Positions 9,101 to 18,790 of a stretch of 64,000 nt of DNA are shown here, piece by piece. The position numbers were made by a program, and so were the translations under genes. The DNA is from CAYWVO01 sp964461835 (lineage in GTDB: Bacteria; Zixibacteria; MSB-5A5; WJJR01; JAJRUJ01), in contig CAYWVO010000001.1 of assembly GCA_964461835.1 (NCBI GenBank), forward strand, positions 124,001-188,000, written 5' to 3'. Numbering within the stretch: position 1 is the stretch's first letter; every line of letters begins with the position of its first letter. Under the pieces are notes generated by a model. The model was not told the origin of the DNA. It searched no databases and saw only the letters and a program-made list of their open reading frames with translations.

Positions 9101-10375
9101 ATGAGCAAACTTACTTACGGCACTATCGATTCGGCCAGCGCAATGCGGCTGGAGAAAAACTACGGGGCACATAATTATCACCCGCTCCCGGCGGTCCTCG
9201 CCAAGGGTGAGGGAATCTATTTGTGGGACCCCGAAGGTAATCGCTATATGGATTTCCTGGCGGCCTATGGAGCAGCAAACCAGGGGCATTGCCATCCCAA
9301 ACTCGTCCGGGTCTGCAAGGACCAGGTGGAAACACTCACCCTCACCTCACGTGCCTTCTTCAATAATCGCCTGGGAGAATGGGCGAAGTTTATTACCGAG
9401 TTTTTCGGGTATGACATGGTGTTGCCGATGAACACCGGCGCCGAGGGTGTGGAAACCGCGATCAAGCTCGCCCGCCGCTGGGGGTATGCGGTCAAGGGTA
9501 TCCCGGAGGATCAAGCGAAAATCGTCACGTGTGAGAACAACTTCCACGGTCGTACCACCACGATCATCAGTTTCAGCACCGATGATAATTGCAGGAACGG
9601 ATTCGGACCGTTTACCCCAGGGTTTCTGACTATCCCCTACAACGACCCGGCTGCCCTGGAACGAGCGTTATCCGAACAGGGGAAAAACATCGCCGGCTTT
9701 CTGGTTGAGCCGCTACAGGGTGAAGCAGGGGTCGTCGTACCTGACCCAGGATATATGAAGAAGGTTCAGGAAATCTGCCGGAAGTACAATGTTCTGCTGA
9801 TCGCTGATGAAATCCAATCCGGCCTGGCCCGTACCGGCAAGATGTTGTGTTGTGATCACGATCAGGTCCACCCGGATGTCGTGATTCTGGGCAAGGCGCT
9901 TTCGGGCGGCATTGTCCCAATGGCGGCGGTTTTGGCCGCCAAAGATGTGATGTTGACCATCAAACCGGGCGAACACGGCAGTACGTATGGGGGTAATCCC
10001 CTTGCTTGTGCGGTCTCGATTGCCGCGCTGGAGATTCTACGGGATGAACGACTGTCGGAAAACGCAGCCGCGGCGGGTGAGATTTTCCGGTCCGGGTTAC
10101 GAGAAATAGAATCTCCGTTTATTGAGGTGATCCGCGGCCGGGGCCTGATGAACGCCATTGTCATCAAGCCAGTGGACGGTCTGGAAGCGTGGGATATTTG
10201 TGTAATGTTCAAGGAACGGGGTTTGCTGGCCAAACCGACGCACCGGCATATTATCCGTTTCACACCCCCGTGCACGATTAGCGAGCAGCAAATCCGGGAT
10301 TCCCTGGCGATTATTCGTGAGACTTTTGCCGCAGCACATGAGAAGATAGACACCAAAACAGCGGCATCCACTTAG
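9101..10375 (+). CDS. rocD: ornithine-oxo-acid aminotransferase
   Basis: A class-III PLP aminotransferase of 424 residues. It has the ornithine aminotransferase signature YGAANQGHCHPK near the N-terminus, the cofactor-contact motif LLIADEIQSGLARTG, and the Schiff-base lysine in ILGKALSGG. It would convert ornithine and 2-oxoglutarate to glutamate semialdehyde and glutamate, linking arginine breakdown to proline or glutamate. The ATG at 9101 is preceded by GGGAAGGAG at seven bases; an upstream ATG at 9041 lacks such a site. The gene stands alone and ends in a hairpin terminator. Confidence 0.9.
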   Translation: MSKLTYGTIDSASAMRLEKNYGAHNYHPLPAVLAKGEGIYLWDPEGNRYMDFLAAYGAANQGHCHPKLVRVCKDQVETLTLTSRAFFNNRLGEWAKFITEFFGYDMVLPMNTGAEGVETAIKLARRWGYAVKGIPEDQAKIVTCENNFHGRTTTIISFSTDDNCRNGFGPFTPGFLTIPYNDPAALERALSEQGKNIAGFLVEPLQGEAGVVVPDPGYMKKVQEICRKYNVLLIADEIQSGLARTGKMLCCDHDQVHPDVVILGKALSGGIVPMAAVLAAKDVMLTIKPGEHGSTYGGNPLACAVSIAALEILRDERLSENAAAAGEIFRSGLREIESPFIEVIRGRGLMNAIVIKPVDGLEAWDICVMFKERGLLAKPTHRHIIRFTPPCTISEQQIRDSLAIIRETFAAAHEKIDTKTAAST

Positions 10376-10400
10376 CTACTCATCGTAAATCAGGGTATGG

Positions 10401-10432
10401 ACGGCGGCGGTATCCCCCCGGCCGCCGTTTTT
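10401..10432 (+). terminator. rho-independent terminator of the aminotransferase gene
   Basis: A GC-rich stem ACGGCGGC / GCCGCCGT with a 12-base loop is followed by a short T-run, 25 bases after the stop codon. Confidence 0.85.
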
Positions 10433-10539
10433 AGGACCAAACATTTTGGCCATTCAGGTTTATATTACAATAATGCGCCGATAGACGTAATGAAGAAGAC
10501 TGAGGTCGATGTTCGCCCATGACCTTGAAGGAGTTATTG

Positions 10540-11445
10540 ATGCACACCGGATATTGGAAGACGGGCTTGTCGTTGTTACTGGTTTTATTCATCGGGCTTT
10601 GCGGGACAGCCTTCGCGGATATTGAAAAGGCCGCCCAGGCGTATGAACAGGCCTGGAACTTGTTTAATGAAAATGACATGGTTGGGGCGATCGAACAGGC
10701 CGAGCGGGCGGTTGCGCTTCATCCGGAGATGGGTCGCTATCATTATTTCCTGGGCTTTCTGATCAGTTCCCAAATTCAGTTCGCCGAGCCAATGAAAAAG
10801 GCAGAGATTTCAAAAAAATCTTTGCGTCATATGGAACGTGCCGTGGAACTAAGCCCGGACAGTCTGCAATTCATCCAGACCCTAATCCAATTTCATCTCT
10901 ACGCCCCAACTGCCGCCGGCGGCGATAAGGGCGAAGCCTGGCGTCTGGCCGGCACGATGCTGGAAATTGATTCCGCGCACGGGTTGCGGGCACAGGCCGA
11001 GGTGGCCAAGGCCACCGAACAATATGCGCTCGCCGAAACCCTTTTCACCAAGACGATGAAGTACACCGAGGATTCTCTGGACGTGTTGCTTTCACTGGCG
11101 GAGATGTACGGCGGGGAGATGGGACGGTATGCCGAAGCGTATGACCTCTATCGTCAGGTGTACCAGACCGACCCCTTCCTCCGAGAGTCACTCTATCATA
11201 TGGGACGCGTGCTTATTCAGGACTCGACCGACGCGCGACAGGCGGTTAAACATTTGCAGCTATACTTGAGCGAAGTTCCGCTGGAAGGTGAACCGCCGAC
11301 CTTTGTTGCCTATTATCGTCTGGGACAGGCCTATGAACAACTGGGCAAACCTGATTCGGCCCGTATCTGTTATCGGGAGTCGCTGAACATCAATCCAAAT
11401 TTTAGACCGGCCAGTCAGGCTTGGAATGCCCTGACCCATAAGTAA
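10540..11445 (+). CDS. secreted TPR-repeat protein
   Basis: A 301-residue exported protein. It has an N-terminal signal peptide (hydrophobic SLLLVLFIGLCG, cleavage near TAFA) and then several tetratricopeptide repeats; examples are the segments around YEQAWNLFNENDMVGAIEQA and YRLGQAYEQLGKPDSARICY. TPR arrays normally act as protein-binding scaffolds; the partner is unknown. The ATG at 10540 was chosen because AAGGAG lies six bases before it; the ATG at 10519 would place seven extra residues ahead of the signal peptide. The gene faces the M32 peptidase gene across a shared terminator. Confidence 0.85.
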   Translation: MHTGYWKTGLSLLLVLFIGLCGTAFADIEKAAQAYEQAWNLFNENDMVGAIEQAERAVALHPEMGRYHYFLGFLISSQIQFAEPMKKAEISKKSLRHMERAVELSPDSLQFIQTLIQFHLYAPTAAGGDKGEAWRLAGTMLEIDSAHGLRAQAEVAKATEQYALAETLFTKTMKYTEDSLDVLLSLAEMYGGEMGRYAEAYDLYRQVYQTDPFLRESLYHMGRVLIQDSTDARQAVKHLQLYLSEVPLEGEPPTFVAYYRLGQAYEQLGKPDSARICYRESLNINPNFRPASQAWNALTHK

Positions 11446-11457
11446 TTTGATTCAACC

Positions 11458-11493
11458 AAAACGGCGTTCATCATTGAAGATGAACGCCGTTTT
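11458..11493. terminator. bidirectional terminator between convergent genes
   Basis: A perfect 15-bp inverted repeat (arms 11458-11472 and 11479-11493) with a 6-base loop. The arms begin with AAAA and end with TTTT, so a transcript from either side ends in a U-run. It separates the TPR gene from the M32 carboxypeptidase gene. Confidence 0.9.
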
Positions 11494-11514
11494 CATTATC
11501 TCCGACGATCGGGT

Positions 11515-13032
11515 TTACAGGCCGTACAACGGCGAGTATTTTTCTTTCAGATAGTTCATCATCGGTTCATGGCTGAGTGGTTTACCCGTGACCACTTCCA
11601 CCAGTCGATTAGCGCGATACCGTTTGCCCTGTGAGTGAATCTTTTCGGTAAGCCATTGTTTTAACGGGGCAAACTCCCCTTTGGCAAACATGGCATACAG
11701 ATCGCCTAATTCCTCGTCGGCTTTGGCAAAAAACTGCGCGGCATACAGATTTCCCAGGCAGTAGGTCGGAAAATACCCGACCAGGCCGGCGCTCCAGTGA
11801 ACATCCTGGAAACATCCTTCCGCGTCATTCGGCGGTGTAATCCCGAAGTAGGATTTAAATTTCTCATTCCACACGCCGGAAATATCCTCGACTTTCAAAT
11901 CTCCGGAGAAGAAGGCCTGTTCGATTTCGAAGCGCAGCATGATATGCAAATTGTAGGTGACCTCGTCGGCTTCGATGCGAATCAGGGATGGCCGGACATC
12001 ATTGATCGCGAAGTAGAAATCATCCAGCGCGACGCCGGTCAAGGCATTGGGAAAACACTGGCGGGCAAGCGGCAGATAATGCTGCCAGAATTCTTTGCTG
12101 CGTCCAACCAGGTTCTCCCACATCCGCGATTGGGATTCATGAATCCCCAGCGAGATGTATTCGCCCATCGGCGTGCCCCAATACTCCGCGGGGAGATTTT
12201 GATCATAAATGCCGTGGCCGGCCTCGTGCAGGATACCAAAAATCGCCTTGCCCAAATGCCGGGGATCGTAATGCGTGGTAATGCGGGTGTCTCCCGGGCC
12301 GAGGCCGGTACAAAACGGATGCGTCGTTACATCCAGACGCCCCCCTGTATAATCGAACCCCATGGCCGCCGAGGTGACTTTGCCGAACAATTCCTGGCGG
12401 TCCACCGGGTATTCACGGGTCAGCAGTGAGACATCCGGTTGTTTCCCGGAATCGACGATCGCCTGCACAAAATCAACGAGTTCGGGACGGAAGGCCTCAA
12501 AAACCTCGGATATTTTTTCGATCGTTGCTCCCGGCTCGTAATCTTCGAGGAGTGCATCATACGGGTCTTTTTCATAGCCCAACGCGTCCGCCTGCTCCTT
12601 CCGCAAATCGAGGACTTTGTTAAGCAGGGGCAAAAATTCGGTAAAATCACCGGTATGGCGGCCTTTGGTCCAGACGCCCTGGGAGATCGTGGTGACTTTG
12701 GCCAATTCCTCGACCAGCCGTTTGGGGATTTTGGTTTGGCGATCGTAATCTCTCCGGAATTCGCGGACATTCACCGCATCGGCGGAATCCGGCTCTGAGA
12801 CAACGTCCGACTCCTCCAGTTGCGACAGCAATTCGTTGATTTCCGGCGCCGTTATTTTTTCGTGGATAAAGCCGGCAAGCAGTCCGGTCATTTCGGACCG
12901 TTGCTCCGATCCGCGTTCGGGCATATAGGTGCGTTCGTCCCATTCGATCAGCGCCTGGCAGGCGTAGAGATTGGCAATCTCTTTGCCCCGCCGATAGAGC
13001 TCATCGAGGGCCGCTTGTGTCTTTTCGGTCAT
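11515..13032 (-). CDS. M32 family metallocarboxypeptidase (Taq type)
   Basis: A 505-residue cytoplasmic zinc carboxypeptidase. The zinc motif HEAGH is at residues 269-273, followed by the second family signature HESQSR at 298, which supplies the third zinc ligand. HPFCTG and DVRPSLIRIEADEVTYNLHI are further conserved M32 blocks. No signal peptide is present. The enzyme would remove C-terminal residues of broad specificity from peptides. It is probably monocistronic, with a 3' terminator shared with the TPR gene. Confidence 0.96.
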   Translation of the reverse strand: MTEKTQAALDELYRRGKEIANLYACQALIEWDERTYMPERGSEQRSEMTGLLAGFIHEKITAPEINELLSQLEESDVVSEPDSADAVNVREFRRDYDRQTKIPKRLVEELAKVTTISQGVWTKGRHTGDFTEFLPLLNKVLDLRKEQADALGYEKDPYDALLEDYEPGATIEKISEVFEAFRPELVDFVQAIVDSGKQPDVSLLTREYPVDRQELFGKVTSAAMGFDYTGGRLDVTTHPFCTGLGPGDTRITTHYDPRHLGKAIFGILHEAGHGIYDQNLPAEYWGTPMGEYISLGIHESQSRMWENLVGRSKEFWQHYLPLARQCFPNALTGVALDDFYFAINDVRPSLIRIEADEVTYNLHIMLRFEIEQAFFSGDLKVEDISGVWNEKFKSYFGITPPNDAEGCFQDVHWSAGLVGYFPTYCLGNLYAAQFFAKADEELGDLYAMFAKGEFAPLKQWLTEKIHSQGKRYRANRLVEVVTGKPLSHEPMMNYLKEKYSPLYGL

Positions 13033-13155
13033 GGTTCCTCTCCCGCCTTAGTTCCCTTCATTTCGCCTACGGCATAACCCCGCAAGGAAATTCTTCTGCG
13101 GAAAAGCCGCAATTGGTTAATCGAAAGAGGCGAAATTATTGCCAGCCGGTGACGG

Positions 13156-14097
13156 TTATTTCAATTTCACTTGCAGGCCAAAACGATGGGTATCGCCTAA
13201 ATGGTCTTTGTGAGGCCCGAAGGCGTAATTGACCTGAAATCGATCAAATCCTACTCCGGCGCCCGCCGACCAGGAGCGAGTATCGTGTCCGACAATATAA
13301 CCCGCCCGAAACGCTGCCGACAGCGGGCCACTATCTTCGGAGCCGGTGGGAACCAGGAAGGTATACTCGCTGCCGAGATGAACATCAGCGGATTCGCTGC
13401 GGAGCGAAACGAGTTCACCACGCACCGACCACTGATCGGTGCCGTACGCCCCGCCCAGGCGGACCGTGGTCGGCAAGTGATACGATTCTTCGGCAAAGGT
13501 CATATCCGGTCCGATATGATTGATCGCCGCACCGACTGAGACTTTGTCGAGAATTGCGTAGGTTGCGCCGACATCAAACGCGATTCCATTGGCAACTTCA
13601 GAACTGATTTTTTCAAAGACGCCTTTCAGGGCTAATCCCAACCGTACATCTTCGGACAATTGATAGCCAACCACACCTTTAATTTCGGCATCGGAGGCAT
13701 CGAAAACGCCGAGTGGCTGAGGAGTGGGGTTGGTGCGTCGAGGGATGTCATTAACAATAAAATACCGCATCCCGATCCCAGCCGAGAGCCGTCCGGATGG
13801 GATAACGAGGGCGGCGTATTCGCCACGCGAATTTTGGAAAAACTCGTTGTGCGCCAGCCCGGCGCGCACCGAGCCTTCGCCGGAGAAGCCAGCGGGATTA
13901 TAGAACACTCCGAACGGGTCATCTGTCTCCGTAACATAGGTTTCGCTCAAGGCCAGCGATCGTGCTCCACCGCCGATGGTCAGGAATTTAGCACCCGACT
14001 GGGCAAATCCTGCTTGTGCGGCGGCGACCGGCCCGGTGAGCAAAACCACTACGGCAACCGTTGCGATTGCTGCAACATTCCGAATCATTGTCATCAT
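13156..14097 (-). CDS. PorV/PorQ family outer-membrane protein (second of pair)
   Basis: A 313-residue beta-barrel protein with a signal peptide (cleavage near AAAQA). It has the family opening FLTIGGGARSLALSETYVTETDDPFGVFYNPAG. The C-terminus ends in alternating residues with a basic last strand (FGLQVKLK). PorV-type proteins serve in type IX secretion as outer-membrane shuttles of cargo, while related PorV/PorQ barrels in other FCB bacteria have no assigned role. Its ATG overlaps the TGA of the preceding barrel gene (ATGA), so the pair is translationally coupled. Confidence 0.85.
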   Translation of the reverse strand: MMTMIRNVAAIATVAVVVLLTGPVAAAQAGFAQSGAKFLTIGGGARSLALSETYVTETDDPFGVFYNPAGFSGEGSVRAGLAHNEFFQNSRGEYAALVIPSGRLSAGIGMRYFIVNDIPRRTNPTPQPLGVFDASDAEIKGVVGYQLSEDVRLGLALKGVFEKISSEVANGIAFDVGATYAILDKVSVGAAINHIGPDMTFAEESYHLPTTVRLGGAYGTDQWSVRGELVSLRSESADVHLGSEYTFLVPTGSEDSGPLSAAFRAGYIVGHDTRSWSAGAGVGFDRFQVNYAFGPHKDHLGDTHRFGLQVKLK

Positions 14098-15095
14098 TCA
14101 AACGTAAACCCAAGGGTGAATAAGTGTTCATCGTCTAAGATATCATCGGTCATAATGTAGGCGTAGTTCACCATCAACTGACTCTTACGCAAAGGAATGG
14201 CGAATCCCGCACCGCCGGCGAACTGGTCGCCGTTGAGACCGGCGCGCAACGCGAGTTGTTGAACAGGCATGACCTCTACCCCGGCGTGAATCCGCTCGCC
14301 GCTGTGTTCGTTGACATCAACATCGAAAGCGCCGAGGATACGACCGTCCAGGACGGTGGCGGAGATACCGCCACGCACATTGATCGGCCAGCGTTCCTCG
14401 AAGGACCGCCCGGTCTCACCTTCACGGACCCAGTAATCGCCGGTTTCCCAAGGATACTTGTAATTGATGCGTTCAATTGTCAGTCCAATTCGGACATTCG
14501 ATATTCCCTGCGGTCCTCCGATGGAGAACTGTTCCGGCGGTAGTACGAGCATACCACCGACATCGAAGCCGACGGTGTATGCATCCAAGTTAACAATGTC
14601 CATCTGCACATACCGCAGTGTACCGCCGATCGAGATCGGCACGGAAAACGCCTTAGCGAACGTGAAGCTTACGGAGTTGTGCGATTCACCGATTTTCTCG
14701 CCCCGATTCCCGGCATTATCGCGGGAAAAAATTTCGTCAACACCGGCATGCACCCACGATCCCACGACCGCCGCCTCGCCACGTAAGGGCCAGAGCAGGG
14801 ACGCGGAACCGTACCGGCGATCGAAGGACATTGTCCGATACGACAGTGCAGCCTTTTGCGTAGTCACCATAGCGGCGCCGGCGGGGTTGTAGTGAAAGCC
14901 GGTGGCGTCGTCCGCGATCGCAGTCATCGCCCCCCCCATTGCCGCGCCACGGGCATCGATATCCAACAGCAGGAACGCGCCGGGATACCCGCCGTCTTCC
15001 CCCGCATTGGCTCCCTGGAATCCAATCAAGCCGATAATCAGTGCCGCCAGTCCCACCAGCCACCACCGTTGATTACTCATTATGATCTGCATCAT
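14094..15095 (-). CDS. PorV/PorQ family outer-membrane protein (first of pair)
   Basis: An outer-membrane barrel with signal peptide (hydrophobic WWLVGLAALIIGLIGF, cleavage near ANA). The same family block is present: FLLLDIDARGAAMGGAMTAI followed by GFHYNPAG. It ends in a Phe-Glu strand (LFTLGFTFE). The ORF could be opened at 15257, but residues there come from the end of the upstream gene. A start at 15095 (MMQII) or 15107 fits the gap, and neither ribosome site is strong. It is coupled by an ATGA overlap to a paralogue and lies 29 bases after the BNR-propeller gene, suggesting all three are made together. Confidence 0.85.
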   Translation of the reverse strand: MMQIIMSNQRWWLVGLAALIIGLIGFQGANAGEDGGYPGAFLLLDIDARGAAMGGAMTAIADDATGFHYNPAGAAMVTTQKAALSYRTMSFDRRYGSASLLWPLRGEAAVVGSWVHAGVDEIFSRDNAGNRGEKIGESHNSVSFTFAKAFSVPISIGGTLRYVQMDIVNLDAYTVGFDVGGMLVLPPEQFSIGGPQGISNVRIGLTIERINYKYPWETGDYWVREGETGRSFEERWPINVRGGISATVLDGRILGAFDVDVNEHSGERIHAGVEVMPVQQLALRAGLNGDQFAGGAGFAIPLRKSQLMVNYAYIMTDDILDDEHLFTLGFTFE

Positions 15096-15124
15096 AGTTT
15101 CTCTCATCCTGCTCGGTTCGGTTC

Positions 15125-17632
15125 TTACGGAATGACGACCAACTTGCCGGCTTGAGCCGAGCCGTCGTCGAATTCTATCACAAAGAAATATGTTCCTAAA
15201 GCGACTTCGTCTCCGTCTGCATGCGTGGCATTCCAAGAATAATCCTGGTGGCTCCATTCTCCGGCGGTGACTGATTCTCCCGAGATCTCTGTTACTTTCC
15301 GGTTGGCGAAATCAAATACGGTGATCGTCACTGGCCCGGATACCGGTGGCAGGAAGTGGAAGTACATCACCCCCGGGGTAATTCGGTCGGAGGGAGAAAA
15401 CGGCGTCGGCGTGACATAAGGCTCAATATCATCCTCCTGATACTCAAAGACAGTCTGCCAGCTATTCGCTCGATTAAAGCTGACGGCAATACCGTTCTCG
15501 GTACCTACCCACACCGTATCGCCAACTGCGGCCACGCCATAGACTTCGGTGAGTTCAGGAATGGTGACCCCAGTGACAGCATCCACGAATGTAGTAATTG
15601 TATCCCAGGTGGCGCCGTAGTCGGCGGACTTCAGCAAACCTTCAGAAGTTGCAGCATACGCGCGCGCACCCGCAAAGGCGAAATTCCAGGCGCGTACCCC
15701 CTCAACCAGTATTTCCCAGGTTACGCCGTCATTGGCAGTCATTGAGATGCCGTTGACCTGGCCGCCGGACGTTTGCTGAGTTGCCGCCCAAATACGGTCA
15801 CCCGCTGGGTGAGGTTGCATGGCCATTGCCGTGATGAAATTGCCGGAAATCGACTCCTCAGAATCGCCGAAACGATAATGCAGGGTGTCATCCGGAACCG
15901 TGGGATCGGGATTCACGGTGATCTTTTCCCAGGTGATACCCTCGTCGATTGAAAAGGCCAGACCGAGATCACTCCCGACCCAGAGCCGATTGTCGGTAAT
16001 CAACAGCGACCGCACATCGGTGGTGTCGTCATTTCCGCCGAGGACGTCGTCAAGGGTTCTCAACCACTCCTGTTGCTCAGGCGCCAACGCCCAGTTATCG
16101 CGGAGCAGGCCCGCTTCGAAGCCCAGGTAATAGGTGGAATCAACAAATCCGATGGCAAACGGTTTGAACGATCCGGGAAAACGTGTCCAGGTCTCACCCA
16201 TATCTTCCGAATGGGCGAAACCGTCCTCGTTTCCTGCGTCCGCCTGATGATGCAGCGTCCAGACAATTTGTTCTCCCGAGCTTACTTCTTGCAGGGCGAC
16301 TTCGATAATTCTCGGTGAGAGGCCGGACGGTTGACCAGACTCATTCTCCGAAACCTGGTGGTGAACGACCGAGCGGACGACTGTCCTGGTCAGATGTTGC
16401 AGCTCGAAGAGATCATTGTCGGTTCCCACCCACAGGCTTAGCAGCGTATCGATATCGGTGAATGGTTCGAGCAGGGCGTAAAACGTTTCCGCAGTTAATT
16501 CCGGCGCAGTGAATTCGTTCCAGGTTGTTCCGGAGTCGGTGGTGTAGATTAAACCGCCATCCAGGCAGGCCGCGTAGACCGTCCCGTCGACTTCGGCAAA
16601 ATCAACAGCCAGATTCCCCTCGCCGACGGCTTGGGGCGGTTCGGAGAAGGTCCAGGTCTCGCCGCCGTCGGCGCTATAGGCAATACCCGCGCCGACCGTA
16701 TCGAAAAATGAGCCGGACCCGGCCCAGAGGCCAGAGCGAGTCACCTCAATCGAGGCCACGGGATCAGTGGGGAATCCGCGCGGTTGATCGAATGTTTCCC
16801 AACTGCCACCGCCATCGCCGCTCACCGAGAGTCCGGCCTCGGTTGCCAGCCAGATATTGCTGCCGTCCTGGGCGATATCGGTGGCATACCTGCCGGTGAG
16901 TTTGAGTGACTCATCGAGAAAGATAAACCGCTTGATCCCGGCGGCCGACCCCGCCCAGACCTGAAGGGAATCAGTTCCGGTTTCGTCAGTGATGACCGAG
17001 AAGAAGCGGTTGTTCAGGTTGCGAAAGGTTTCCGTTTCGTAATCGAGTTGGGCCGATTCAGAGGGGAAGACATTCTCCCACGTCAGACCGCCGTCCAGGC
17101 TGCGAACCAGCCCGCCGTAAAAACAGGCCGCCCAAATTGAATTGTCGGCATCTAAGATAGCCAGATCATAGCAAATTCGCCCGCCACCTTCGGCTTGCTC
17201 GGCACCAGAAGAATCCCAGGTGGCACCACCGTCCATGGAGTAGTTGAAACCGGCGCCAAAGGGAACCAGTTGTTTCGACCGAACTTCGGCAAAGCTGGGG
17301 GCGACCCAGATGTCACCGTTGTTAATCGTCAGGGCCGAAATCTCGTCAGCATTCAACACCTCGCTATCCCACGTTAAGAATTCAGACCCGTCCAGGCGAG
17401 CGCGGGACAGCCCCTTGCCGGTGCCCAGCCAGAGATATTGGCCATCCCACTCAATATCAATGACCGTGTTGGACTGCAATCCTTCACTGCTATCGGCATT
17501 TGCGTAGTGTATCCACGCTTCCGCTGGATGCGGGCGAATCAATAGAAAACCCAGCGCCACCAACAAGCATAAAAAAACAGCCACCCACCCGTTGCGTGGG
17601 GGCCACCAACTCATCGTCATTTTGTCGGACAT
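15125..17632 (-). CDS. secreted BNR/sialidase-like beta-propeller protein with FlgD-like C-terminus
   Basis: An 835-residue exported protein with an N-terminal signal or anchor (AVFLCLLVALGFLLI). Many BNR/Asp-box-like repeats of the form S.DGG.TW are visible (YSMDGGATWDSS, RSLDGGLTWENV, YTTDSGTTWNEF, FSIDEGITWEKI). Together they form one or two beta-propellers. The last ~95 residues (starting VTPTPFSPSDRITPG) form an FlgD-like/Ig-like domain common at the C-terminus of secreted FCB proteins, possibly a sorting or anchoring tail. No catalytic residues for a sialidase can be claimed. It is followed closely by the two PorV-like genes, which fits an exported-cargo/outer-membrane-partner pairing (inference). 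Confidence 0.85.
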   Translation of the reverse strand: MSDKMTMSWWPPRNGWVAVFLCLLVALGFLLIRPHPAEAWIHYANADSSEGLQSNTVIDIEWDGQYLWLGTGKGLSRARLDGSEFLTWDSEVLNADEISALTINNGDIWVAPSFAEVRSKQLVPFGAGFNYSMDGGATWDSSGAEQAEGGGRICYDLAILDADNSIWAACFYGGLVRSLDGGLTWENVFPSESAQLDYETETFRNLNNRFFSVITDETGTDSLQVWAGSAAGIKRFIFLDESLKLTGRYATDIAQDGSNIWLATEAGLSVSGDGGGSWETFDQPRGFPTDPVASIEVTRSGLWAGSGSFFDTVGAGIAYSADGGETWTFSEPPQAVGEGNLAVDFAEVDGTVYAACLDGGLIYTTDSGTTWNEFTAPELTAETFYALLEPFTDIDTLLSLWVGTDNDLFELQHLTRTVVRSVVHHQVSENESGQPSGLSPRIIEVALQEVSSGEQIVWTLHHQADAGNEDGFAHSEDMGETWTRFPGSFKPFAIGFVDSTYYLGFEAGLLRDNWALAPEQQEWLRTLDDVLGGNDDTTDVRSLLITDNRLWVGSDLGLAFSIDEGITWEKITVNPDPTVPDDTLHYRFGDSEESISGNFITAMAMQPHPAGDRIWAATQQTSGGQVNGISMTANDGVTWEILVEGVRAWNFAFAGARAYAATSEGLLKSADYGATWDTITTFVDAVTGVTIPELTEVYGVAAVGDTVWVGTENGIAVSFNRANSWQTVFEYQEDDIEPYVTPTPFSPSDRITPGVMYFHFLPPVSGPVTITVFDFANRKVTEISGESVTAGEWSHQDYSWNATHADGDEVALGTYFFVIEFDDGSAQAGKLVVIP

Positions 17633-17829
17633 GTGTTACCGTCTCAATTTGTGGTTTCTTCTTCTCTATCTCACTTTTTCGTGTTGCGCTCCTTATCTGC
17701 GACCCCGATATCCGCCGCGTTTCACTCGGTTACTATTTTCGTCTCTTTCTATCTTCGGGGTGGCGACAACCGATCCCGGTGTCTCGGTTGAAACGCAACT
17801 GGCGAAGTAACCCCCGCATCGGCTGAAAA

Positions 17830-18774
17830 TCAAGAGGAATTAATCATCCCTTTTCTGCCGAATGTGATAGCTTCCGCCACACCCCATCTGAGCCCCCGAT
17901 GCGATACCTGCACAGCGGGGACGGTAAACATGTTTAACACCGTATCCCAGATGAAGGTTCCCGCCGGGAGAACGTTTGCGCGTTCCGGTTCGTAGGGGAT
18001 CAATCGCCGGAGTTCAGCAATTGGCAAGTTTCTAAAATGGTTCAGTTGGCGCTTGACCCACGAAGCGGGTACTATTTGCCCGTGAATGCGATCCGACCGG
18101 TATTGTCTGAGCTTTTTACGCATCGCCGCCAGCGTGGTTATCGTGCCCCCAACGCCGACAATAGACTGCGCCGCAGGCAAATATTCCCGTACCACGTCCT
18201 CCAAATGTTCATTGACAATCGTGCGTGCATCAGTGAGTCGTTGTGTGCCGATGTGATAAAAACGTCCGAGATGACTATCCGCAAGATTGACCGCGCCGAT
18301 ATTGACGCTCATAGAGCGTTGAAATTTACGATTGGCGAAGCCGATAAATTCGGTCGAGCCACCGCCGACATCGATCAGTACCCCATGTCGCAGCCGGGAG
18401 AGTCCGCTAAGGGCGCCGCGCAAGGTCAGTTGGGCTTCCTTAACAGCGGATAGTATGATTATGTCCAGCCCCGTCTCAGACTTAACCCGGTCGCAAACGC
18501 TTGCCGCATTACGTGCGGCGCGGAAAACCCGGGTGCCTACGCAATGAAACGTCTGGCAATGGTGCTCACGCACTAACTCCTGATAATGCCTCAGTATTTT
18601 GATTAAATTCTCGGTAGCTTTGTGGCCAATACGACCCGTGCGCCCCAGCATTTCGCCGAGCCGGGGCGTGCTGGTCTCCTCGTGAATGGCGACCAGCCGA
18701 CGGCCCTGACGGCGAGCAATTAACAGGAGGGCCGAGTTGGTACCGATGTCAACGACGGCGACAGGATTCGACAT
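17830..18774 (-). CDS. Ppx/GppA family phosphatase
   Basis: A 314-residue protein of the exopolyphosphatase/pppGpp phosphohydrolase superfamily. It has the ATPase-fold phosphate loops VVDIGTNSALLLIAR at the N-terminus and VLIDVGGGSTEFIGF near the middle, followed by SIVGVGGTITTLAAM. It lacks the C-terminal HD-like extension of E. coli Ppx, so it is the short two-domain form. Whether it acts on polyphosphate or pppGpp cannot be read from sequence. It is 16 bases downstream of a sigma-54 activator gene in the same orientation. Confidence 0.9.
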   Translation of the reverse strand: MSNPVAVVDIGTNSALLLIARRQGRRLVAIHEETSTPRLGEMLGRTGRIGHKATENLIKILRHYQELVREHHCQTFHCVGTRVFRAARNAASVCDRVKSETGLDIIILSAVKEAQLTLRGALSGLSRLRHGVLIDVGGGSTEFIGFANRKFQRSMSVNIGAVNLADSHLGRFYHIGTQRLTDARTIVNEHLEDVVREYLPAAQSIVGVGGTITTLAAMRKKLRQYRSDRIHGQIVPASWVKRQLNHFRNLPIAELRRLIPYEPERANVLPAGTFIWDTVLNMFTVPAVQVSHRGLRWGVAEAITFGRKGMINSS

Positions 18775-18790
18775 GGCAAATGAGGGTCAG

